From Candidatus Lithacetigena glycinireducens (lineage in GTDB: Bacteria > Coprothermobacterota > HKB111): a stretch of 10,525 nt of DNA. Shown here in pieces: positions 1 through 8,217 of this stretch. The first letter of the stretch is position 1. Every line of letters begins with the position of its first letter. The stretch lies in NCBI GenBank assembly GCA_018725485.1, contig QLUP01000027.1, forward strand, positions 1 through 10,525. Direction: 5' to 3'. The notes beneath the pieces were generated by a model. It did not search any database. It was not told the origin of the DNA and saw only the letters and a list, made by a program, of their open reading frames with translations. A program made the position numbers and the translations under genes.

Positions 1-1860
1 GAAGCTTCCCAGATTTTTGATTCCGAAGGGAAGTTAATCGCCATTATTCACCTTGGAGAAAGGCGTTTTTACACCCAGCTTAAAGATATTTCTCCTTTTC
101 TGGTTAAAGCGATTGTATCTACCGAAGATGTTCGTTTTTATAACCATTATGGTATAGATTTAAGAGGTATTTTTAGAGCTTTATGGGTGAATGTAAGAAC
201 AGGTAGGCTTATTGAAGGTGGATCAACGATAACTCAGCAATTAGCTCGAGATTTGTTTAACCTTACCCTGGAAAAAACCTGGGAAAGGAAAATCAAGGAA
301 ATTATTATAGCCCTTCAACTGGAGAGAGAATACTCTAAAGATGAAATTCTGGAAATGTATTTAAACATTTGCTTCCTGGGCGAAGGTAACTATGGTGTGG
401 AGGCGGCCTCTCGTTATTATTTCGGAAAGTCATCCAAAGATTTAACTTTAGCTGAGTCAGCTATGATAGCAGGTATCTTTACTGCCCCTTCAAAATTAAA
501 CCCCAAAGCTAACTATGAAGGAGCAAAAAGTAGAATGATGGTTGTGCTTAATAGAATGCTTAAAAATAAGGCAATATCTGACGAAGAATATAAGCAAGCC
601 GTTGAAAATCCTCCCTCGGTCAAGTCCCTGGAGGAAACATTTACTTCCTCTGTTCAATATTTCACTGACTATGTAAAAGAATACCTGCAAAAATTACTAC
701 CCCGAGATGTTTTATTTGGTGGAGGATTGAAGATTTACACTACTCTAAACCACGAAGTTCAGGTAAATTTAGAAAAAGCGTTAAACAGTCAGTTAGAAAA
801 TCTGGTTAAAGAAAAAACCCTAAAAGAATATAAGGATGAAAAAGATGTACGACAGCCCCAGGGAGCTTTAATAGCTATAAACCCGCAAACGGGAGAAATA
901 TTAGGAATGGTTGGAGGGAGGAATTATAAAGAAACACCTTTAAATCGTGTTTTTTCTTTAAGACAACCCGGGTCAACTTTTAAGGCTTTTGTATATGCCG
1001 CAGCGATAGAATCAAAACTGGTTACACCTCTAACCATCCTCGATTCAGAGCCAATAACCCTGGAAACACCAGCAGGTACCTGGACACCTACGGAGTATGT
1101 ACGAATTGAAGGAAAGAATTTTTATGGTCCTATGGATATCAGGGATGCATTAGTCCGTTCATCTAACATCGTAGCTATAAAAGTAGCTTTAGCCAGAGGA
1201 TTAGCAGATATAATCTCTTATGCCCAAAGAATGGGGATTAACTCAAAATTAGAAGAGGTATACTCTCTTCCTATAGGTAGCAATGATGTTACTCTATTCG
1301 AATTATCTTTTGCTTATTCCTCGTTAGCAAATGGTGGTTATAAAGTTGAGCCATTACCTGTTAAAATGGTCACAACTGCAAAAGGGGTTATAGTTAAGGA
1401 ATTCACCACGGTTAAATCCAAAGTATTAAGTGAAGAAGCAGCTTATATTCTTACTGATATTTTTAAAGATGTGGCAAAAAAAGAATTACGGGGTGGGCTG
1501 AAGGTAAATTTCCCTTCAGCTGGAAAGACAGGAACCAGCGATAAACATAGAGATGCCTGGTTTATTGGATACTCACCTAATTTGTTAGTAGGCGTGTGGA
1601 CTGGTATGGACAATGAGATAACTGGAGCTAATATGGTCTACAATTCCGGATTGTTTGCTCAAAAGATATGGCAACATGCTGTAGTACCTTACTTATCGGG
1701 TAGGGAAGTGTTAGATTTTACCAAACCACCAGGGGTGGAAGAATTATTTATCTGCAACATATCAAAGATGCTTGCTACTCCCTCCTGTCCTGCAAACCAT
1801 ATTAGAAGAGAAGTATTTTTTCCTTCATCCTCGCCAAAACAATATTGTAATAAGCACTGA
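1..1860 (+). CDS. Class A penicillin-binding protein (PBP1A-type peptidoglycan glycosyltransferase/transpeptidase), 5' partial
   Basis: Bifunctional cell-wall synthase that polymerises lipid II into glycan strands and cross-links the peptides outside the cytoplasmic membrane. The frame is open from base 1, so the start and the expected N-terminal membrane anchor lie outside the window; the GTG at 187 is internal because conserved sequence precedes it. Counting from base 1 (619 residues visible), the GT51 domain shows EDVRFYNH with catalytic Glu42, GGSTITQQL (73-81), RKIKE (96-100) and KDEILEMYLN (113-122). The transpeptidase domain shows the three active-site motifs in order: STFK with nucleophile Ser325, SSN (387-389) and KTGTS (509-513). 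The C-terminus carries three cysteines (585, 596, 616) in a pattern found at the end of many PBP1A-like proteins (C..S..LATP.CP). All catalytic motifs are intact. It is the only plus-strand gene and converges on mutS2. The family is certain; the exact paralogue name is not. Confidence 0.96.
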   Translation, partial: EASQIFDSEGKLIAIIHLGERRFYTQLKDISPFLVKAIVSTEDVRFYNHYGIDLRGIFRALWVNVRTGRLIEGGSTITQQLARDLFNLTLEKTWERKIKEIIIALQLEREYSKDEILEMYLNICFLGEGNYGVEAASRYYFGKSSKDLTLAESAMIAGIFTAPSKLNPKANYEGAKSRMMVVLNRMLKNKAISDEEYKQAVENPPSVKSLEETFTSSVQYFTDYVKEYLQKLLPRDVLFGGGLKIYTTLNHEVQVNLEKALNSQLENLVKEKTLKEYKDEKDVRQPQGALIAINPQTGEILGMVGGRNYKETPLNRVFSLRQPGSTFKAFVYAAAIESKLVTPLTILDSEPITLETPAGTWTPTEYVRIEGKNFYGPMDIRDALVRSSNIVAIKVALARGLADIISYAQRMGINSKLEEVYSLPIGSNDVTLFELSFAYSSLANGGYKVEPLPVKMVTTAKGVIVKEFTTVKSKVLSEEAAYILTDIFKDVAKKELRGGLKVNFPSAGKTGTSDKHRDAWFIGYSPNLLVGVWTGMDNEITGANMVYNSGLFAQKIWQHAVVPYLSGREVLDFTKPPGVEELFICNISKMLATPSCPANHIRREVFFPSSSPKQYCNKH

Positions 1861-1862
1861 TT

Positions 1863-4211
1863 TTAACGATTGAAAGAAACCAGGGTAACCCCATCCCCTT
1901 CATCAGGGTCAGCTAAGTAGTGTGAAATATAAGGATGTTTTTTCAGGTAGTCCCTGACTAACCTTTTTAATATACCTTTACCAATTCCATGAATTATTCT
2001 TACTTGCTTATAATTTGAAAGGTAGGATTGCTCAATATACTGGTCAAGTAAAATAAGGGCTTCTTCCCCTCTCATACCGTGCAGATCTATTATTGGGGGG
2101 ATGTTTTGGTAAGTAACCATGGATGTGTAACTCTTATCTTCTAATCTTTCTTTGTTCTTTGAGGGATTGGTTCTTACTTTAATTAATTTGACAGGAATTT
2201 CTGTGTTAAGTGACCCAATTTGTATCAGAGCGGTTTTTTTTGGTGAAAATATTTTTAAAACTGTCCCAAATTTTCCCAGTGTTTCTACAAAAACCTCATC
2301 TCCAGGAGATAATTCTTCAGGAGTTTTTAAATCCTGAGGTTTAACTGCCTCCTGTTCTCTGGATTGGAGAGTATTTAAAAAAGATTCAGCTCGTTCTTTT
2401 TGTTCCTGGTATATTTTTTGAGCAACTTTTAAAGATATTTTCTGATCACTTAAACTCTTAAGAGCCTCTTTCATCGAGGTTAATGCTTTTTCTATCTCTT
2501 CTTTGCCTTCTAATCTGATTTCTGAAAGAATCTTTTGTTTTTTTGATTTTAGCTCTTTTGTCAGGTTATTATAATAGGCTATAGTTTCCTCTGATTTAGA
2601 TGACAAGAGGTCATATTCTTTTCGCTTTGCTTCGTAAGATAACCTGGCTTTTTCAAGGCTTTTGACCAACTCAGAAAACTCTTTCTGACTTTCTGGTAAA
2701 TATGAATTTGCCTGAGCTATTATAGTCTCAGGGATTCCCAGGTTAGAGGCAATAAAAAGTGCATAACTTCTACCAGGAACACCTATTATTAACCTGTAGG
2801 TTGGTTTTAATGATTCCAGATTAAACTCCATAGAACCATTAGCAGCAAGAGGAAAGCTATAGGGGAATGTTTTCAGGTTTCCATGGTGTGTAGAAATAAT
2901 TAAAAGAGGCTTTAAAGAATGAATATAGGTTGTTATGGAATAGGCTAAAGATGAACCTTCTTGTGGATCAGTTCCAGCACCTAATTCATCAAGTATTACC
3001 AGTGAAGTGTCGTCAATATCTTTGATAAAAGAGCTAATATTTCCTATGTGGGAAGAAAAAGTGCTCATATTTTGAGTGATTGATTGCTCATCGCCTATAT
3101 CAGCAAATATTTTAGGAAATACCCCAAAAGTTGCTTTAAAAACCGGGATGGGAAACCCACTTTGAACGAGAAGTGTAAAAAGCCCTACCATTTTTAAAGT
3201 GACTGTTTTACCTCCGGTGTTAGGTCCAGTAATAATCAAGGTGCGATAAGAAGTACCTATCTCAATATCAACAGGCACTACCTCCACATTTAAAAGAGGG
3301 TGCTTCCCTCCGATTATTTCAATCTTTTTATCTTTTACCAGTTCTGGTATAACTCCCCTGAACGATGCTCCAAAAAGGGCGCGAGCAAATAAGGATTCCA
3401 GGTATATAGTGGTCTGAAGCAGGTTTTCCAGGTCAGGTAAATGAGATTTCAATTTCTCTGAAAAATCTTTTAATATACGCTTTATCTCTTCTATTTCTTT
3501 TTTTTCTAAAGTTACAATTTCATTACTAAGTGGTATAGTAGCTAAGGGTTCCATGAATACGGTTGACCCGCTTGAAGAGACATCATGAACAATTCCCGGA
3601 AAACTATTTTTAAAATCGCTTTTAACAGGAACTACCCAGCGACCGTTTCTCTCAGTTATGTAGGAATCCTGGAGTAAAGCTTTGTAATTGGAGCTATTTA
3701 CTATTCCTTCAATTGCTGATCTTAACCTTTCCTTGAGTATAAGTATTCTCTTCCTTATGGTTTTTAGTTCAGCAGAGGCGTTATCCAGCACAGTTCCATC
3801 TTCAGCAATAGAATCCATGATGTTTCTGGTTAAATCTGGAAAATCTGCAATTGATCTGATAATTTTATTCAAGTAAGGATAACTTACACGATTTTTCATG
3901 ATTTGTTGGAAATTGCTAATTATTTGCAGGTTGTTAGCAATATTCCATATTTCTATCGGGGATAAAATCCCGCTATGCACAAGCATCTTTAAAGGTTCTT
4001 TAATGCTTTTCAGTCCTCTTAGAGGATGACTGTTATTGTTAAGGAAACTCATAGCGTCACCTGTTTCCAGGAGAAGCTTTTCGACATCTGCGAAATCTGT
4101 GTAAGGTTTGATGTTTAGAATAAAATTCTTACCTTCTTCGGTGAGGGAGTATTCCTTAACTTTCTCTAAAATAGAATAATATTCAAAGGTTTTAAGCGTA
4201 TGTTGATTCAT
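1863..4211 (-). CDS. mutS2: Endonuclease MutS2 (ribosome-collision/recombination ATPase with Smr domain)
   Basis: MutS2 family, 782 residues, the usual length. There is no mismatch-recognition domain: the N-terminal part (about 1-310) is the core/clamp region, followed by the ABC-type ATPase with Walker A GPNTGGKT (329-336), the STFSSHIGN segment (383-391), Walker B LVILDE (404-409) and STHHG (440-444). A charged coiled-coil stretch covers about 505-620, a small KOW-like/beta region about 635-680, and a C-terminal Smr nuclease domain about 705-782 with DLHG (709-712) and HGIGKG (741-746). The family was first linked to suppression of homologous recombination; B. subtilis MutS2 is reported to split or cleave at collided ribosomes, which fits this operon of translation genes. 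ATG start at 4209-4211, preceded by a weak AAGG at 4221-4224, inside the 3' end of polX (20-bp overlap), implying translational coupling. It is the last gene of the operon. The Smr loop has Lys where Thr or a similar residue is commoner (HGxGTG). Confidence 0.97.
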   Translation of the reverse strand: MNQHTLKTFEYYSILEKVKEYSLTEEGKNFILNIKPYTDFADVEKLLLETGDAMSFLNNNSHPLRGLKSIKEPLKMLVHSGILSPIEIWNIANNLQIISNFQQIMKNRVSYPYLNKIIRSIADFPDLTRNIMDSIAEDGTVLDNASAELKTIRKRILILKERLRSAIEGIVNSSNYKALLQDSYITERNGRWVVPVKSDFKNSFPGIVHDVSSSGSTVFMEPLATIPLSNEIVTLEKKEIEEIKRILKDFSEKLKSHLPDLENLLQTTIYLESLFARALFGASFRGVIPELVKDKKIEIIGGKHPLLNVEVVPVDIEIGTSYRTLIITGPNTGGKTVTLKMVGLFTLLVQSGFPIPVFKATFGVFPKIFADIGDEQSITQNMSTFSSHIGNISSFIKDIDDTSLVILDELGAGTDPQEGSSLAYSITTYIHSLKPLLIISTHHGNLKTFPYSFPLAANGSMEFNLESLKPTYRLIIGVPGRSYALFIASNLGIPETIIAQANSYLPESQKEFSELVKSLEKARLSYEAKRKEYDLLSSKSEETIAYYNNLTKELKSKKQKILSEIRLEGKEEIEKALTSMKEALKSLSDQKISLKVAQKIYQEQKERAESFLNTLQSREQEAVKPQDLKTPEELSPGDEVFVETLGKFGTVLKIFSPKKTALIQIGSLNTEIPVKLIKVRTNPSKNKERLEDKSYTSMVTYQNIPPIIDLHGMRGEEALILLDQYIEQSYLSNYKQVRIIHGIGKGILKRLVRDYLKKHPYISHYLADPDEGDGVTLVSFNR

Positions 4212-5832
4212 GGATGATGGCCTTAAGTTCTTTTAAATTATAAGTGTTCAGAATATTATGCTTTGGCATACAGGACCTTTTAAGCATGGCAACCCCGTAT
4301 TTAAGGTAGTTAAGTTCTACAGGGTTATGAGCATCAGTTCCCAGAAACACTTTACCTCCTACAGCTTTAACTTTACGGATGTTATCCACATCCAGGTCTA
4401 AGCGAAAAGGTTGAGAGTTAACTTCCAGGTACTTATTGTGCTTAGCAGCTTCTTTAATTATGTAATCTATATCCAGCTGGTAGGGCAATCTTTCTTTTAA
4501 AATTCTTCCAGTAGGGTGGGCAATACCTTTAATATTGGGGTTTCTAATTGCTTTGACGATTCTTTCTGTCATTTTATCCTTATCCAGGGAAAAGTTAGAG
4601 TGAATTGCACCTATTGGCCAATCCATATGTTTCAATAGATTTTCTTCTATATCGAGGTTTCCATCCTTAAGAATATCTATTTCGCCACCCCATAGCAGGT
4701 AAGTTCCCTGATTTTTAGTGTTTATAGAATCAATTTCTTTTCTTAGTTCTAAATATTCATTTTCGTCTAAGCCACCAGCGATCTTTAAGGATTTACTATG
4801 GTCAGTTATAGCAATATACTCATATCCAAGAGCTGAGGCTATTTTGTGAATTTCTTCTAAAGACTGAGCACCATCACTCCAGGTAGAATGAGTTTGAAAA
4901 TCCCCCTTAATGTCGTTTAAATCAATTAATAAATCTTTTTGGTACTCATTTCTCCAGCTCACATCTCTCAATTCTGGTGGATAGTAGCTTGTTTCTGCCA
5001 GGTTGTATAATTCCTCTTCTGATTCTAATGAAAATTTTTTTCCCGATGCCGAATACAAACTATTTTCAGTAAGATTAAATCCTTTTGATGATAATTTTTC
5101 TTTTATCCTGAGAAACTCTTCTTTGGGACCTGTATGAAAAAAGAGAGATGGAATAAATGATGATGTCAGGACAACCTTTAATGGTATTGGAGTGTTGATC
5201 TCTAAGTATTTAGCTTCAGCATAACTTAAATCTTCAATTATTACGATAGCAGAATTACTTATCAAATCTCCACGACGGAAATCTCCAGCTATTTCATATC
5301 TAATAGTATCCAGGTTCATTTTATGAAGGTAATTATAAACAGCATTTTCAATATCTAATGGCAGAAGTAAGTGTTCACTGTTTAACACAAGTTCAATCCC
5401 GGATAATAATTTTTTCCTGAGATTCTCAGAAATACCAGGAAGGGGTTCAGAAAAGGTTAAAAGTATGTGTTTGAGATTTTTCAGGTCATAACAATAAAGG
5501 TTTTTGTATAAATTATAGGCTGTTCGAGGACCAACCCCGGGAATTTTTAAAAAAGATAATATACCAGGGTTTATTTCTTCTTCTAATTTCTCAAGCAATT
5601 GAGATTTGCCTGTTTGGATTATTTCAGTTATTAAGAGATATATTTTTTCGCCGATACCAGCAATAGATTTGATTTGGTTGAGCAGCTCATAGTTTTGGTA
5701 ATTTGAGTAATTATTAACAATTTCACTGGCAGCTTTCTGATATGCTCTTATTTTAAAGGGGTTTTCTCCCTTCATTTCCAGATAAAGGGCTATTTTCTCT
5801 AAAATTCGAGAAACTTCAAAACCCGTTGTCAA
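4192..5832 (-). CDS. polX: PolX-family protein: degenerate polymerase domain plus intact PHP phosphoesterase/nuclease domain
   Basis: Bacterial PolX family, 546 residues (usual about 570-580). An N-terminal 8-kDa-like helical region with KGENPFKIRAYQKAA (21-35) is followed by helix-hairpin-helix segments (AGIGEK 58-63; IPGVGPRTA 97-105), a palm remnant with AGDFRRGD (182-189), and a PHP domain from about 308. In active PolX the palm reads GSxRRG....GDxD with a third Asp in a VDLR-like strand. Here the aligned positions are Ser194, Ile196 and Pro217, and about 25 residues between strands are missing, so polymerase activity is unlikely. PHP metal ligands appear present: His315, Asp320, His345, Glu384, His411, His439, Asp500, His502. 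Gln313 replaces the first His of HxH, which I recall also in Thermus PolX. Expected remaining activities are Mn-dependent 3'-5' exonuclease and AP-site processing. Start is TTG (5830-5832) overlapping the pheT stop (TTGA), with AGAGGA at 5838-5843. No frameshift or stop interrupts it. Confidence 0.92.
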   Translation of the reverse strand: MTTGFEVSRILEKIALYLEMKGENPFKIRAYQKAASEIVNNYSNYQNYELLNQIKSIAGIGEKIYLLITEIIQTGKSQLLEKLEEEINPGILSFLKIPGVGPRTAYNLYKNLYCYDLKNLKHILLTFSEPLPGISENLRKKLLSGIELVLNSEHLLLPLDIENAVYNYLHKMNLDTIRYEIAGDFRRGDLISNSAIVIIEDLSYAEAKYLEINTPIPLKVVLTSSFIPSLFFHTGPKEEFLRIKEKLSSKGFNLTENSLYSASGKKFSLESEEELYNLAETSYYPPELRDVSWRNEYQKDLLIDLNDIKGDFQTHSTWSDGAQSLEEIHKIASALGYEYIAITDHSKSLKIAGGLDENEYLELRKEIDSINTKNQGTYLLWGGEIDILKDGNLDIEENLLKHMDWPIGAIHSNFSLDKDKMTERIVKAIRNPNIKGIAHPTGRILKERLPYQLDIDYIIKEAAKHNKYLEVNSQPFRLDLDVDNIRKVKAVGGKVFLGTDAHNPVELNYLKYGVAMLKRSCMPKHNILNTYNLKELKAIIHESTYA

Positions 5833-8216
5833 ATATTTCCTCTGAGTTCTCCGCCAATTGATTTACAATAATTAATAATTTTGTCTATCTCTTCTTTTAC
5901 CTGAGTATCGGTTAAAGTACTATTTATACTTCTAAAAGTAAAGGAAAAGGTATAAGAGGTTTTATTTCCATCATTAAAGTTAGTGAATAAATCAATAAGA
6001 TTGAAGTTCTCCAGGTGTTTTATGTTTATGGATTCAATTTTTTCCCGAATACTTCTATAGTTTACTTCTGGAGGAAAGGTAAGTGAAAGATGCCATTCCA
6101 CAGAAGGATAACGAGAAGGCTCATAATAAGAGGTAAAAATATTTTTTTCTGGCTGACATGAAAAATCTATGAACATTTCAGCTAAAAATAATTTTTCTAC
6201 CTGAGGTTTAAGTTCAACTATAAAGAGGGGATTAATTTCTCCTAAATAGCCGATTTGTTTTCCATCTTTTATAATGAGTGCTCTACGGAAAGGGTGAAAA
6301 AAATCATAAGATTTCATATTAATTTGGTCAGGTGTTTTATCGTCTATCTGTATTTTTAGGTCGAACTCCTCTGAAATACGGTTTATAACCCCACTCAGGT
6401 AATAAAAATCGGGTTTAATATTCGCCTTCAACCAGTTTGCAGAAAAAAGCTCTCCGGTAAATAAAAACGCTAAAGAACTTTTTTCAGTTTCGCGATAAAC
6501 ATGACCGATTTCAAAAATGGTTATATTTTTAGTCCCATATCTAATGTTATTTATGGCAGTTTTGAGAATTCCAGGGAGTAGAGAAGACCTGAAAAGAGAC
6601 ATATCTTTACTAAGAGGGTTGATCAGTTTCAAAGGTTGTTCAAATAGGGATATATCTTCATCAGAAACCAAAGAAGAGTTCATAACCTCGGTAAATCCTA
6701 AATGTACTAATAAAGACCTTAGGTTATCTTCTAAGGATTTTTTATAGGAGAAAGATACACTGGTAATAGGAGGTAACACTCCGGGAATTTTATTATAACC
6801 CGTAATCCTACCAACCTCCTCATAAATGTCTTGAGAGATTTCGAGGTCTCTTCGGTAAGCTGGGGACTTAATAATAAAAGTGTCATTTGATAACTCATAA
6901 TTTATATTTCTGAGGGAACCCTCTATCTCAGGGATAGTAAGTTCAGTACCCAGAAAATTGTTCACTTCGGTAGCAGAAAAGGTGATAATCTTTTCTGTCT
7001 GAAGTGGCTTTTTGAATAAAGTGGTAGTGCCAGATATAACACCGTAACATAATCCTTGAATTAATTCAATGGCTCTGCTCCTGGCTAATTCTGCAAGGTA
7101 GGGGTCGAGGTCTCTTTCAAACCTGTAAGAAGCATCAGTTGAAATACTGAGTTTTCTTCTTCCACTCCTGATTATCTCTGGAGAAAAATGGGCTGATTCT
7201 AAAAGTATTTTAGAGGTATTTTCCTGTATTCCGCTACCGAGGCCACCGATGATGCCTGCAATCCCAATAGCTTCATGGGCGGTAGCGATTACTAAAATAC
7301 CATCATCAAGAAGTTTCATTGAATTATCCAGACTCATAAGGTTTTCACCCCAGGATTTACCCCTTCTTACCTGGATAGTATCTTCCTGTATACTTCTGTA
7401 GTCAAAAGCATGAAGAGGCTGTCCCAATTCTAACATGACATAATTGGTAATATCTACGAGATTATTTATTGGCCTGAAACCTGATTTAAGCAGTTTTACC
7501 TGAATGGAAGAGGGTGAATCTGTAACCTGTAACTCTTCAATTACAGTTGCTGAATAAAATGAGCAATCATTATAGTTTTCTATTTCTAATTTAACCGGTC
7601 CTTTAAGTTCAGACGGTTCAGTGTAATTAAAGCATTTTGATAGGGGAATGTTTAAAATTGTAGATAGTTCCCTTGCCATACCGTATATGCTTAATAAATC
7701 ACTCCTATTGGGAAATACTTTTATCTCCAGGATCACATCGGGTAATGATAGTATGTTTACTATACTATCTTGTTCTGAAACACCCTTGAGAATGAGTATG
7801 CCCTCGTGAGACTTAGGGAAATATTCTTCAGGAAAACCCAGTTCTTTTAAAGAAAGAAGCATCCCTTCAGATAAAACTCCAGCGATCTCTTTTGTCTCCA
7901 ATTCTGCATGGTTGATAATAGAACCAGGTAAAGCCACGGGAATCTTATCACCCTTTTTTATGTTGTGAGCTCCACATACTATCTGTTTGGGGGGAGAATC
8001 AGCACCTAAAATTCGTACAGAGGTCAGTAATAGGTTCTGCTTTTTGGGGTGAGGAACGATATCAAGAATTTCACCGATTACAACATTTTTAAACGATAGT
8101 TCGAGTTTTATTTCATTTTCAATTTCCAACCCACAAAGTTCAAGGGTTTCTTTTGTTTTATCATTATAGTTAAAGTCAGGTACGAACTCTTTTAGCCAGT
8201 TTAAGGAAAATTTCAT
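5829..8216 (-). CDS. pheT: Phenylalanine--tRNA ligase beta subunit
   Basis: Beta subunit of the cytoplasmic (alpha-beta)2 phenylalanyl-tRNA synthetase: binds tRNA and edits Tyr-tRNA(Phe). At 795 residues it is full length. Visible domains in order: the N-terminal module MKFSLNWLKEF; the OB-fold tRNA-binding domain (about 43-150) with QIVCGAHNIKKGD (78-90) and VLSEGMLLSLKELG (114-127); the B3/B4 editing region with NNLVDITNYVMLELGQPLHA (251-270) and GIAGIIGG (318-325); a B5 domain around SPAYRRDLEISQDIYEEVGR (451-470); the catalytic-like core; and the C-terminal anticodon-binding FDX-ACB domain (about 697-792) beginning SRYPSVEWHL. Two positions usually charged in FDX-ACB differ (VEWHL for VERDL; SINSTLTD for SxDRTLTD), which is mild divergence. 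ATG at 8214-8216, one base after the pheS stop, with AGAGGA at 8222-8227 inside pheS. Its stop overlaps the polX start by 4 bp. Confidence 0.98.
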   Translation of the reverse strand: MKFSLNWLKEFVPDFNYNDKTKETLELCGLEIENEIKLELSFKNVVIGEILDIVPHPKKQNLLLTSVRILGADSPPKQIVCGAHNIKKGDKIPVALPGSIINHAELETKEIAGVLSEGMLLSLKELGFPEEYFPKSHEGILILKGVSEQDSIVNILSLPDVILEIKVFPNRSDLLSIYGMARELSTILNIPLSKCFNYTEPSELKGPVKLEIENYNDCSFYSATVIEELQVTDSPSSIQVKLLKSGFRPINNLVDITNYVMLELGQPLHAFDYRSIQEDTIQVRRGKSWGENLMSLDNSMKLLDDGILVIATAHEAIGIAGIIGGLGSGIQENTSKILLESAHFSPEIIRSGRRKLSISTDASYRFERDLDPYLAELARSRAIELIQGLCYGVISGTTTLFKKPLQTEKIITFSATEVNNFLGTELTIPEIEGSLRNINYELSNDTFIIKSPAYRRDLEISQDIYEEVGRITGYNKIPGVLPPITSVSFSYKKSLEDNLRSLLVHLGFTEVMNSSLVSDEDISLFEQPLKLINPLSKDMSLFRSSLLPGILKTAINNIRYGTKNITIFEIGHVYRETEKSSLAFLFTGELFSANWLKANIKPDFYYLSGVINRISEEFDLKIQIDDKTPDQINMKSYDFFHPFRRALIIKDGKQIGYLGEINPLFIVELKPQVEKLFLAEMFIDFSCQPEKNIFTSYYEPSRYPSVEWHLSLTFPPEVNYRSIREKIESINIKHLENFNLIDLFTNFNDGNKTSYTFSFTFRSINSTLTDTQVKEEIDKIINYCKSIGGELRGNI

Positions 8217-8217
8217 A

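Noticed and set aside
187-189. GTG at 187 as the start of the penicillin-binding protein
   Set aside because: The same frame is open from base 1 and encodes the conserved GT51 catalytic-Glu motif upstream of it, so the gene is truncated by the window edge.
1812-1862. Possible mutS2 terminator: palindrome ACAATATTGT followed by TTT on the minus strand
   Set aside because: It has no loop, is AT-only except two pairs, and has a very short T-run inside the PBP coding region.
5230-5270. Frameshift or sequencing error explaining loss of PolX catalytic residues
   Set aside because: Conserved residues on both sides (AGDFRRGD, then HTGPKEE and the full PHP domain) are in one frame, and alternative frames do not restore the motif by eye.
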